Shown here in pieces: positions 9,224 through 16,786 of a stretch of DNA of 64,000 nucleotides. The first letter of the stretch is position 1, and every line of letters starts with the position of its first letter. Below the pieces are notes generated by a model. The model made no database searches, was not told the DNA's origin, and saw only the letters and a list, made by a program, of their open reading frames with translations. A program made the position numbers and the translations under genes. Source of the DNA: Algoriphagus formosus (GTDB taxonomy: Bacteria; Bacteroidota; Bacteroidia; Cytophagales; Cyclobacteriaceae); the NCBI RefSeq assembly GCF_002807035.1, contig NZ_NIUC01000001.1, forward strand, positions 806,001-870,000, written 5' to 3'.

Positions 9224-9643
9224 TTAGTTTTCCTTTTTGGATTGATACACTTGGACCTGAAATGCAGCATAGATGTATAAATTCAAAAGGAAAAGCACCA
9301 AATAAGCAGTAAACATCTCGGATGTCAGCCTATCAAAGCGCAGGTAATTGATCAACATCAGTGCTCCCAAGCCCCAAATAAGCCAGAAAAACCCCGTCTG
9401 AAAGGCCTGCAATCGGAAGCTTTGAATCATTTCATCCTCTACCTTTTCACGGGTGAGATTTAAAATCCCAAAGCCTATCGCCCAAAACCCATAAATAATT
9501 TGAGCTGCCTCGTTTGGCTCTGTATCTGGATTAGAAAATGCCAAACCTATCACCAAAAGGATTGGTAGTGGGAAAAAGAAATAAGCAAACTTTTTCCAGG
9601 CAGTTGGCAAAAGCGGAACAGTGAGAAAAGATCTATTATTCAT
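9224..9643 (-). CDS. Four-TM integral membrane protein of unknown function
   Basis: 139 aa, unrecognised. Four hydrophobic segments are evident: about 19-36 (FFFPLPILLVIGLAF), 47-63, 79-95 (FFWLIWGLGALMLI) and 108-127 (FTAYLVLFLLNLYIYAAF). No catalytic motif is seen. It is paired with the small XRE regulator downstream, a common arrangement in Gram-positive and Bacteroidota genomes where regulator and membrane protein act together. ATG 9643 is supported by a near-perfect promoter ending 18 bases upstream. Confidence 0.75.
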   Translation of the reverse strand: MNNRSFLTVPLLPTAWKKFAYFFFPLPILLVIGLAFSNPDTEPNEAAQIIYGFWAIGFGILNLTREKVEDEMIQSFRLQAFQTGFFWLIWGLGALMLINYLRFDRLTSEMFTAYLVLFLLNLYIYAAFQVQVYQSKKEN

Positions 9644-9661
9644 AAGTCAAATATTTTTTAC

Positions 9662-9693
9662 CAAATGTAAAACAAACTTTACTTTTTGTCAAA
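9662..9693 (-). promoter_or_regulatory. Bacteroidota -33/-7 promoter of the four-TM/XRE pair
   Basis: On the minus strand TTTG (9690-9693), 20 bases, then TACATTTG (9662-9669): an exact match to TTTG-N19/20-TAnnTTTG. The transcript would begin around 9655, leaving a very short leader before ATG 9643. Confidence 0.7.
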
Positions 9694-9823
9694 ATTTCTT
9701 TCCTACTAATTTTAAAAAATTGAAGTTTAAATAAGATTAGTGCTGAATATTTATGCTTTTTAAAAAAAAGGAGGACAATTCTTTACCTTTATTCAATCAA
9801 ACAGATAAAAAATTAAGGTTTTT

Positions 9824-10624
9824 ATGATCAGCAGTACAAAAATCACAATCATAGGATGTGGCAATCTTGGGACCTCCATTGCACGGGGCTTGCTATCCAT
9901 ACCAGGTTTTCCTGCGAATAATCTGACGCTCACCAAACGAAATACAAGCTCTTTAAAAGAATTTGAGAATCAGGGTGTACATACTTTATCGGACAATTTA
10001 GAAGCAATTAAAGGCAGCCACATTGTAATCCTAGGTGTCAAACCTTACAACATCCCTTCAATATTGCAGGAAATCAAACCGGGACTGGATGGAGAAAATC
10101 AAATGATTGTATCCCTAGCAACCGGAGTGACTTTAGATGAAATTCTCGAAAATATTAATCCAACTAGCCCGACTTTTCGAGCCATGCCTAATATCGCTGC
10201 CGATATTCAGGAATCCATTACCTGTATTTGCTCCAAGAATACGAACTCCCAGCAAGAACAATTGGTAAAAGAGCTTTTCGATTCTATCGGCCAGACTATC
10301 ACGATCGACGAAAGCCTCATGGAAGCAGCTACTGTCCTTGGTGCATGCGGAATAGCCTACGTTCTACGATTTATGCGAGCGATGATTCAAGGTGGAATAC
10401 AAATCGGTTTTGATGCTAAAACAGCCAGTCAAATCGTAAATCAGACTGTAAAAGGGGCCGCCCAACTGATGATTCAGAAAAACATGCATCCCGAGGAAGC
10501 GATCGATAAGGTCACCACACCAAAGGGATGTACCATTGTAGGGTTAAATGAAATGGAGCATCAAGGATTCAGTTCTGCCATGGTAAGAGGTGTCTTGGCT
10601 AGTTATGAAAAAATAGAGAAATAA
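9824..10624 (+). CDS. proC: Pyrroline-5-carboxylate reductase
   Basis: Last step of proline synthesis: NAD(P)H reduction of pyrroline-5-carboxylate. 266 aa, normal length. Seen: Rossmann motif IIGCGNLGTSIARGL (about 9-23), the LGVKPYNI segment, VSLATGVTLDEI, FRAMPNIAADIQ, and the C-terminal signature VTTPKGCTIVGLNEME followed by helix GVLASYEKI. The ATG follows AAGG at a short distance. No proline-pathway partners nearby; transcribed alone. Nothing unusual. Confidence 0.95.
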   Translation: MISSTKITIIGCGNLGTSIARGLLSIPGFPANNLTLTKRNTSSLKEFENQGVHTLSDNLEAIKGSHIVILGVKPYNIPSILQEIKPGLDGENQMIVSLATGVTLDEILENINPTSPTFRAMPNIAADIQESITCICSKNTNSQQEQLVKELFDSIGQTITIDESLMEAATVLGACGIAYVLRFMRAMIQGGIQIGFDAKTASQIVNQTVKGAAQLMIQKNMHPEEAIDKVTTPKGCTIVGLNEMEHQGFSSAMVRGVLASYEKIEK

Positions 10625-10795
10625 AACTTTAACTGAGTTCAAAAAAAATTAACGCTTTGATAATTTATTGGCTTGGGAGTGCCTGAGGCCCTTCGCAATC
10701 GATTTAAAATAAAAAAGTACAATTTTTTATTTTATAAATCATAAAAATTTTATTGTAAACCAATAAGAGATTGTTTTTCTTTTAAATATTTTTAC

Positions 10796-10946
10796 TAGTT
10801 TTGTCCCGGGTGATAAACAACTTTTGCTATTCCTTTTTGAAAGAAACGACTTTTAAAGGAAGGACTGTTTGGTACTTTTGATTCCTTCCTTTTCATATAA
10901 CTTCTGCTCATTCTGGCTCCGGTTTGGTGACCGGAGTTAGTTTTTG
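10796..10946 (+). ncRNA. Candidate small RNA (about 135 nt) with own promoter and terminator hairpin
   Basis: In the 342-base gene-free stretch after proC. A -7 box TAGTTTTG (10796-10803) has TTG 22 bases upstream (10771-10773) in an AT-rich tract. Downstream are a perfect 10-bp stem (AAAGGAAGGA 10855-10864 with TCCTTCCTTT 10883-10892) and a 7-bp stem CTCCGGT/ACCGGAG (10917-10923, 10930-10936) followed by TTAGTTTTT. No coding frame of note. I do not recognise the RNA; it could be 6S-like or an unknown sRNA. The rest of 10625-10966 is AT-rich without visible signals. The listed start is the promoter box. Confidence 0.4.
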
Positions 10947-10966
10947 AAGCCTACCTGATTCAATTT

Positions 10967-13240
10967 TTAATCTAGTATTGTGAAGCGAAGTCCCAGAAAT
11001 CCTCTCATTCCTTGATTCGGAGCAAACATGTAAGACGGATCAAATGTCAAAGCATTAGGGTTTCCTGGAGTAGGAATCACGCTTCCATCCTCTGCAAAGT
11101 CCACTCCCCTATCAAATGGATCAAATGCACGGGCAATACTGTTGGCCGGAGGCAAAAAATTCAAAAGGTTTTTTACACCACCATAAATCTCCCATCGCTT
11201 TCCAATCGTTTTTGTGGCTTGGATGTTTTGAATACTAAACCAAGGAGAATACTCTGGACGAGGGTCCAATTCTCCCAACAATGGTAATCGCATCGGACCG
11301 TACACGTTGCCGGTGTAATCAATTTTCAAACCTATTCTTGAGAAACTATATGCAATATTCCACACCCCGGAAAACCGCTCTGCCAAAATCTGACGCTCGG
11401 TAATTCCTTCCTCGGTGAGCGTCACGTCCAAGAATGTCGCACCAATATTTCCCTCCAACCCATTGGGCAAAGCGAAGTTGGTGGTCAAGGAAACTCCTTG
11501 GGAAACCGAATACCCATCAAGATTTGCGTAAATGATCTGATTGGGATTGGTTTCATAATCAGGGATAATCCGATTTGTGAAATAAGTGTAAAAGGCCGAG
11601 GCATCTAGGCTGAAAAAGGCTCCCGAATTAGTATAGAACTTCTTTACCAAATTCGCATTCGTATTCCAGGACCTCTCTGGCTGGAGCTCTTCTTCGAAAA
11701 TCACATCTCTTGCTCCAGTCAACGCTGCATGATCTTCTGTAAACACATTTGCAACGCGGAATCCATTCCCCGCCGAAAGTCGAAATATTAAACTTTGGTC
11801 AGAGGAAGACACTTTGAAATTTGCGCGAGGAGAAAAGATAGGCCCATGAACCGAATTGTAATCAGCTCGGGCTCCTAAAAGAAGGCTTTTATTTTTACCT
11901 ACCTGAATTTCATCCTGGACAAATACCCCCGGAAGATGAATTTCAGATGGTAAATTCTGATCTAATCCTACACTTGCAGTAGCGGGAGTATTGTCATCGT
12001 AGAAGGTGTAGCGATAAGCAAGACCTGAAAGGAGTTGGTGATTACCTAGGGACTTGGTCCAAGTCAATTGACCAAAGGCAATTTTCTGATCTCCGAGGTA
12101 AAGCATATCCCCGTATACCGAATTTTGATTATGTCCATTGGCGGAAAACTGAAAGTTCAGATTTTCTACGGTTGGAAGTTCATAATTTCCAAAAAGCTCC
12201 CAGCGACTCGTGTAAATACTTTCTCCGTAGATCTCGTCACCACCTCGGAATTCCGGGGTCCAATTCATTTCTCCTCCCCAGCGATCCTCATAGAGGTATC
12301 TAAAGGCTACATTAAACTCCTTGCTGTTTTTTCGATCTACTCGAAATTTTTGAAAAAGTGAAATACGTTTTGACAGAGTCACGTCGGTCATCCCGTCCTC
12401 ATTGTTGTCAATTGGATTGTCATACTGAAAAGTATTAATCCCAGTCAGAGAATGAACACGTTCACCAATCTTTGTTTTTAGACCCAGGTCCAGATTGACC
12501 TCTCCCCAACTCGTCCCAAAAGCATCTACTGAAACGATGGGCGCCAGTTCCGCTCGCTTGGTAATAATATTAATCAATCCACCTACAGCTTCTGAACCGT
12601 ATAGCGTCGATGCCGGGCCTTTGACCACCTCGATTCGATCAATAAGGGATTGCGGTATTCCTGTGAGCCCATAAACAGTCGCAAGACCACTTACAATTGG
12701 CATCCCATCGATCAAAACCATGGTATAAGGACCTTCAAGCCCATTGATATGAATGTCTCCTGTGTTACAAATATTACAATTGATCTGAGGGCGAACTCCA
12801 TTAATGGTTTGAAGTGATTCAAATATGGACGGTGTTGGATTGGCTTTGAAGAATCCATCCTTGTAAACCTCAATAGGAACGGGACTATTCGATCTTGACA
12901 CTTCCTGAAGCATTCCGCTGACTACCACTTCCTCTAGGCTTGTATCTAATGCCTGAAGCGAAATCACAAGTTCTTCCTTGGAAGGAATTGTCCAATCTTC
13001 CACAGATTTACGATAACCCATCATCGAAACCTCTACCCGATAAGTGCCAGAAACCAGTCCTTCTATTGAAAAATGTCCAGCACTATCAGTCATAGTTCCC
13101 TTGCCTAGCTCAGGTAGATAGACAGAAGCAAATTCGAGAGGCTTATCTGCTTGAACTACTCTCCCCGAAAGACTCCCTTGGGCAAAAGCTCCAAATGAGG
13201 AAAAAAACATAAGAACTAAGAAACTGTATAGCTTTTTCAT
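10967..13240 (-). CDS. TonB-dependent outer-membrane receptor, probably metal or metal-chelate uptake
   Basis: 757 aa. Signal peptide (MKKLYSFLVLMFFSSFGAFAQ), a carboxypeptidase-regulatory-like domain (about 25-105), plug domain with LIDGMPIVSGLATVYG and IEVVKGPASTLYGSEAVGG, then a 22-strand type barrel. The start at 13240, not 13300, fits the signal peptide and the mapped promoter, which would begin the transcript near 13296. It is divergent from a DtxR/MntR-type regulator whose likely palindromic operator lies inside this promoter, so the receptor should be repressed when iron or manganese is plentiful. Ligand (Fe chelate, Mn or other) not determinable. Confidence 0.9.
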   Translation of the reverse strand: MKKLYSFLVLMFFSSFGAFAQGSLSGRVVQADKPLEFASVYLPELGKGTMTDSAGHFSIEGLVSGTYRVEVSMMGYRKSVEDWTIPSKEELVISLQALDTSLEEVVVSGMLQEVSRSNSPVPIEVYKDGFFKANPTPSIFESLQTINGVRPQINCNICNTGDIHINGLEGPYTMVLIDGMPIVSGLATVYGLTGIPQSLIDRIEVVKGPASTLYGSEAVGGLINIITKRAELAPIVSVDAFGTSWGEVNLDLGLKTKIGERVHSLTGINTFQYDNPIDNNEDGMTDVTLSKRISLFQKFRVDRKNSKEFNVAFRYLYEDRWGGEMNWTPEFRGGDEIYGESIYTSRWELFGNYELPTVENLNFQFSANGHNQNSVYGDMLYLGDQKIAFGQLTWTKSLGNHQLLSGLAYRYTFYDDNTPATASVGLDQNLPSEIHLPGVFVQDEIQVGKNKSLLLGARADYNSVHGPIFSPRANFKVSSSDQSLIFRLSAGNGFRVANVFTEDHAALTGARDVIFEEELQPERSWNTNANLVKKFYTNSGAFFSLDASAFYTYFTNRIIPDYETNPNQIIYANLDGYSVSQGVSLTTNFALPNGLEGNIGATFLDVTLTEEGITERQILAERFSGVWNIAYSFSRIGLKIDYTGNVYGPMRLPLLGELDPRPEYSPWFSIQNIQATKTIGKRWEIYGGVKNLLNFLPPANSIARAFDPFDRGVDFAEDGSVIPTPGNPNALTFDPSYMFAPNQGMRGFLGLRFTILD

Positions 13241-13246
13241 AATTAA

Positions 13247-13261
13247 TGCAACTTTGTTGCA
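13247..13261. promoter_or_regulatory. Inverted repeat in the receptor leader
   Basis: TGCAAC-TTT-GTTGCA, a perfect 6-bp inverted repeat ending 7 bases before the receptor ATG (13240). It lies within the predicted 5' leader and could be an RNA hairpin covering the ribosome entry site or a second regulator site. No family match recognised. Confidence 0.3.
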
Positions 13262-13301
13262 ATTATAAGGCTTTTTCGTTTTAAATCGGTAATTAGACAT
13301 G

Positions 13302-13332
13302 CAAATATATTTTGTTAGATTATTCTAACAAA
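13302..13332 (-). promoter_or_regulatory. Receptor promoter with embedded DtxR-type operator
   Basis: Minus strand: TTTG (13329-13332), 19 bases, TATATTTG (13302-13309), an exact Bacteroidota promoter. The spacer and the -33 box coincide with a perfect palindrome, TTTGTTAGA-N4-TCTAACAAA (13311-13332). The core TTAGA-N4-TCTAA resembles DtxR/IdeR-class boxes (TTAGGTTAGCCTAA). Binding would exclude RNA polymerase from the receptor gene and could also control the divergent regulator. Confidence 0.72.
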
Positions 13333-13379
13333 TTTGATTTGAAAGTATTTTTAAAAATATTTGAGGAAAATAAGATTCC

Positions 13380-14039
13380 ATGGCATCTATCACAGAGGAA
13401 AACTATCTAAAAGCCCTATTCAACTTATCTAATAATCAGGGAGAGGCAAGCATTTCTGATTTGGCTAATCAACTGGGCGTCAGTATGCCTACCGCTAATA
13501 GCATGGTAAAGACCCTTCAGAAACAGGGTTTATGCAAGTATGAAAAGTACAAGCCTGTGGTTTTGACCGAGCAGGGAAAAAAAGCTGCCGCCTTAATCAT
13601 TCGAAAGCATCGGCTTACGGAAATGTTTTTGGTCAATAAAATGGGCTTTGGCTGGGAAGAGGTCCATGAAATTGCTGAACAAGTAGAGCATATTCACGCA
13701 CCCAAATTCTTTGAGCGAATGGACGAAATGATGGGCTTTCCGACCGTAGACCCGCATGGTTCTCCTATTCCAGACAAGCAGGGAAGAATACAAGAACTGC
13801 ATTTAAAAAGTCTGAGTGAAGCAGCACCCGGCCAAGAAGCAGTAATCGCTGCTCTATCTGACTCTTCAGCTGAGTTTTTAGCTTATCTTAATTCTCGCCA
13901 ACTGAGTCTCGGTACAGAATTGAAGATTCTATCAAAAGAATCCTTTGACCAGAGTATGACGGTAGCTTATGGTGAAAAGGAGCGGGAATCGCTCAGTCAG
14001 AAAGTGTGCGAAAAACTTCTGATCAGGATTTTTGATTGA
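13380..14039 (+). CDS. DtxR/MntR-family metal-dependent transcriptional regulator
   Basis: 219 aa, the length of three-domain members. N-terminal winged HTH (ISDLANQLGVSMPTANSMVKTL, residues about 23-46), a dimerisation and metal-binding domain with KHRLTEMFLVNKMGFGWEEVHEIAEQVEH (wait-free motif cut here: RKHRLTEMFL and HEIAEQVEH) carrying the expected Glu/His ligands, the segment DPHGSPIP, and a C-terminal FeoA-like SH3 domain. It should bind Fe(II) or Mn(II) and repress uptake genes. The palindrome between it and the TonB receptor is the obvious target. Its stop is 1 bp from that of the convergent arfB gene. Confidence 0.93.
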   Translation: MASITEENYLKALFNLSNNQGEASISDLANQLGVSMPTANSMVKTLQKQGLCKYEKYKPVVLTEQGKKAAALIIRKHRLTEMFLVNKMGFGWEEVHEIAEQVEHIHAPKFFERMDEMMGFPTVDPHGSPIPDKQGRIQELHLKSLSEAAPGQEAVIAALSDSSAEFLAYLNSRQLSLGTELKILSKESFDQSMTVAYGEKERESLSQKVCEKLLIRIFD

Positions 14040-14040
14040 T

Positions 14041-14469
14041 CTAATAATCCCTATTCCAGCCCCTACCCGACTTCTTTTCAGCTTTAATCTTCTTGGCTTT
14101 TAGTCGTTTTTCGATAGCTGCCTTGCTCGGTTTTGTTGCTTTTCTAACCTTCTTTTTTGCAAAGGACTTGCGAAGTAGGTCATAAAACTTTCGAATGACC
14201 AAGTCCTTATTTTGAATTTGGGACCGCTTATCCTGTGCTGTCAGGTGAAGAATTCCTTCTTGGTCGATTTTATTTGCAGCTTTTTTGGAGAGAATTTCTT
14301 TTTCCTCCTCAGTAAGCACTTCTGAAGAATTGACAGGAAAGAGCAACTCAACCTTCGTTTCTACCTTATTTACATTTTGGCCGCCAGGTCCCGAGCTTCT
14401 CGAAGTCTTGAATTGAAACTCCTTTTCAAAAACCCCGGAATTTATTCTCTGATTAAGTTTGCTTATCAT
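14041..14469 (-). CDS. arfB: Alternative ribosome-rescue peptidyl-tRNA hydrolase
   Basis: 142-aa class-I release-factor-like protein (ArfB/YaeJ). It has the catalytic GGQ at residues 29-31 within RSSGPGGQNVNKVETKVEL and a long basic C-terminal tail (KAKKIKAEKKSGRGWNRDY) that inserts in the mRNA channel of stalled ribosomes. The codon-recognition domain of full release factors is absent, as expected. Transcribed alone, convergent with the DtxR-type gene. Confidence 0.93.
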   Translation of the reverse strand: MISKLNQRINSGVFEKEFQFKTSRSSGPGGQNVNKVETKVELLFPVNSSEVLTEEEKEILSKKAANKIDQEGILHLTAQDKRSQIQNKDLVIRKFYDLLRKSFAKKKVRKATKPSKAAIEKRLKAKKIKAEKKSGRGWNRDY

Positions 14470-14587
14470 TTTCTATAAACTTCAAACCTCAAAAACTTAA
14501 CCAATAATTCATGACTCGGTTTGTTCACCAGCAAAGCTTGGCTATTTTCATGAATATCCTCGACGATTCCTGAAGCCTAATTATCTT

Positions 14588-15460
14588 TTACTTCACAGCC
14601 TCTACTTTGTAACCAGCTTTCTCAAGTAAGCTTATCACACCATTTTCTCCACCAAGATGACCCGCACCTACCGCAAAAAAGGTTGCTTCTTCCTTCATGA
14701 GATTTTCCATATCATCAATCCATTCTTCATTTCGGTCATCTAGCATGATCTCTGCAAAATCCCCGGTCATAGTACCTGATTCAGCGATCATTTTATACAA
14801 CTGATCCAAATCTTCGGCCTGATAGGCTTCAATCATTTTGGCAAACTCCTTTTGCGTATAATCCTCAGTGACCATTTTACCCAACTCATCTAGCTGATAA
14901 TCAATGGGAATCTGATCAAAAACCTGCATCTGAAATTCAACTGTTTCTAAGCCCAAAATCTCCTTTTGCTGCTCAGTTGCTAGATTGGTAAAAAACAGCT
15001 CATAGCTTTCAACCTGCTCACAGGGAAGCTGCTTCAGCATAATCATACTCGACAGGACAAATGGCTTAAGCACTCCAAACTGGGAGATACTAGCACCATA
15101 ATTTTCCATCAAAAACTGATTCAGAGCCTCTTTATATTCTTCCTTGATCTGAGGTTCGAGGTTTTTCATTCCGGCATTTAGCGAAAGTTGCTGCATTTTC
15201 TGCTGCATCGTAGGATCATCCATGTCGAGCTCCATCACAAGCTGATCAGTATTTTCAAAGGCGGCTTTGATTCTATCATCCATCATAAACTGATCAGGAC
15301 AGATCAAATGAATGGTACCAAACAGAAAGGAATCTTCAGCCAGTCCATTCCCACTAATCTTCCAAAGCAGACTTTTGTCAGTCTGACCCATTGCCGTAAA
15401 TCCTGTGAAAGTCACTAGCAAAAACACTAGGACGAATTGAGATAAAGTAGTTTTTTTCAT
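14588..15460 (-). CDS. TraB/GumN family protein, secreted
   Basis: 290 aa from ATG 15460. Signal peptide MKKTTLSQFVLVFLLVTFTG...AMGQ is followed by a TraB/GumN domain (PF01963) with the conserved LFGTIHLICPDQF near the start and FFAVGAGHLGGENG near the C-terminus; these His and Glu positions are thought to be catalytic in the EreA/ChaN/TIKI-like fold. The TTG-initiated extension to 15499 lacks support. Cellular role unknown; likely periplasmic. Stands alone. Confidence 0.87.
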   Translation of the reverse strand: MKKTTLSQFVLVFLLVTFTGFTAMGQTDKSLLWKISGNGLAEDSFLFGTIHLICPDQFMMDDRIKAAFENTDQLVMELDMDDPTMQQKMQQLSLNAGMKNLEPQIKEEYKEALNQFLMENYGASISQFGVLKPFVLSSMIMLKQLPCEQVESYELFFTNLATEQQKEILGLETVEFQMQVFDQIPIDYQLDELGKMVTEDYTQKEFAKMIEAYQAEDLDQLYKMIAESGTMTGDFAEIMLDDRNEEWIDDMENLMKEEATFFAVGAGHLGGENGVISLLEKAGYKVEAVK

Positions 15461-15695
15461 CTGTTTATTTTTTATAGGCACTAATCTAATTAGAATCAAT
15501 TAACAAAAACCAAAAACCTTTTCAATCGCAGAAATTGGGAGGTCTAGCTAAGAAAAAACCTGTTGAACAAACCCTACTAATAGCTCATTTAGAAAAATAA
15601 ATTAAAAAATTCAGAAGAAAATTCCGAATTTCGTTTCTATTCATTTAAATTGACACAATAGAAAGCCAACCTTGCTCTCAAACCTATTATTGCAA

Positions 15696-16724
15696 ATGAA
15701 AAACAGAAGGGAATTTCTCGTAAAATCTGCAATTGGAGTGGCCTCACTTGCGGTAGCTCCGGGATTATTGAAGGGTGCACCAGCAATAATTAAAAGCTTG
15801 AACAAGCCCGATAGTCGAATCAATGGCGTACAAATCGGCTGCATTACCTATTCCTTTCGATCTCTTCCTGACCAAAGCGCAGAAGCTACTCTAAAGTATG
15901 TCGTTGACAGTGGAATTTCAGCAATCGAACTAATGGGTGATCCTGCAGAGAGTTTTGCCGGAATGCCTCAGGCTAATTTTGATCGCAGGAGAGCTTGGCA
16001 GCTAGGCCGGAAAGCAAGAGGTGGAGAAAGTTTGACCGAAGATGAGCAAAAAGAGTTGAAGGATATCCAATCGGAGGCAGACGCTTATTCAAAAGCTGTG
16101 GCTGATTGGAGAGCAAGTGCCGATATGGCTCCATTTGAAAAGCTTCGAAAGATGTACAAGGATGCAGGTGTAAGCATTTATGCCTTCAAGCCCAGTGCTT
16201 TCGGCTCTAATAATACCGATGCAGAAATCGCCTATGGAATGAAAGCAGCTAGAGCTTTGGGTGCTTCTCATGTCACGCTAGAGCATCCATCTAATGATGC
16301 AAATACACTCAAGCTGGGCAAAATGGGCGAGCAAAATAAAATGTCTGTAGCCTATCATGGTCATGAGCAGCAAACCTTTGACTTTTGGGATACGGCCTTG
16401 GCTCAAAGCCCAAATAATGCGCTAAATCTAGATATGGGTCACTATATCGCTGCAGGACACCAAGATCTGTTTCCACTGATTGAAAAAAACCATCAGCGCA
16501 TACTCAGTATGCATACCAAGGATAGGCAGACACCTGAGCATGGTAAAGGAAATGTAGCTTGGGGAACTGGCGACACTCCGATTGGAGACGTCTTGAAAAT
16601 GATGCAAAAAAACAAATACAAATTTCCAGCTACGATCGAATTGGAATATCAAGTTCCTGAAAATTCAGATCCTGTCTCTGAAGTACAAAAATGCCTGGAA
16701 TTCTGTAGAAAGTCTTTGGCCTGA
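15696..16724 (+). CDS. Sugar phosphate isomerase/epimerase-like TIM-barrel protein, Tat-exported
   Basis: 343 aa from ATG 15696. The N-terminus MKNRREFLVKSAIGVASLAVAPG is a twin-arginine-type signal (RREFLVK). The AP-endonuclease-2/xylose-isomerase-like barrel carries the metal-ligand regions SAIELMG, VTLEHPS, YHGHEQQ, LDMGHY, MHTKDRQ and IELEYQ. Members of this group are common near DUF1080 and Gfo/Idh/MocA genes in Bacteroidota and some act as lyases or hydratases on 3-keto-sugars, so it may cooperate with the loci at 25810 and 50887. Here it is monocistronic with a strong terminator after it. Confidence 0.85.
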   Translation: MKNRREFLVKSAIGVASLAVAPGLLKGAPAIIKSLNKPDSRINGVQIGCITYSFRSLPDQSAEATLKYVVDSGISAIELMGDPAESFAGMPQANFDRRRAWQLGRKARGGESLTEDEQKELKDIQSEADAYSKAVADWRASADMAPFEKLRKMYKDAGVSIYAFKPSAFGSNNTDAEIAYGMKAARALGASHVTLEHPSNDANTLKLGKMGEQNKMSVAYHGHEQQTFDFWDTALAQSPNNALNLDMGHYIAAGHQDLFPLIEKNHQRILSMHTKDRQTPEHGKGNVAWGTGDTPIGDVLKMMQKNKYKFPATIELEYQVPENSDPVSEVQKCLEFCRKSLA

Positions 16725-16756
16725 TTCCTTGAAAAACAGGAACTTAACACAGCCTG

Positions 16757-16786
16757 CCGGCAGCGGAAACGTTGCCGGTTTTTTTT
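16757..16786 (+). terminator. Rho-independent terminator after the sugar isomerase gene
   Basis: CCGGCAGCG-GAAA-CGTTGCCGG: a 9-bp stem (one G-U pair) with a GNRA-type tetraloop followed by eight T. It overlaps the last bases of the convergent aminotransferase gene. Confidence 0.9.

Noticed and set aside
10625..10966. Signal recognition particle RNA or tmRNA
   Set aside because: The conserved SRP loop (GGAAG with surrounding AGCA) and tmRNA ends are absent; only a generic small-RNA call is justified.
13241..13300. TonB receptor starting at 13300
   Set aside because: The promoter at 13302-13332 would begin the transcript too near this codon, and the signal peptide begins at 13240.
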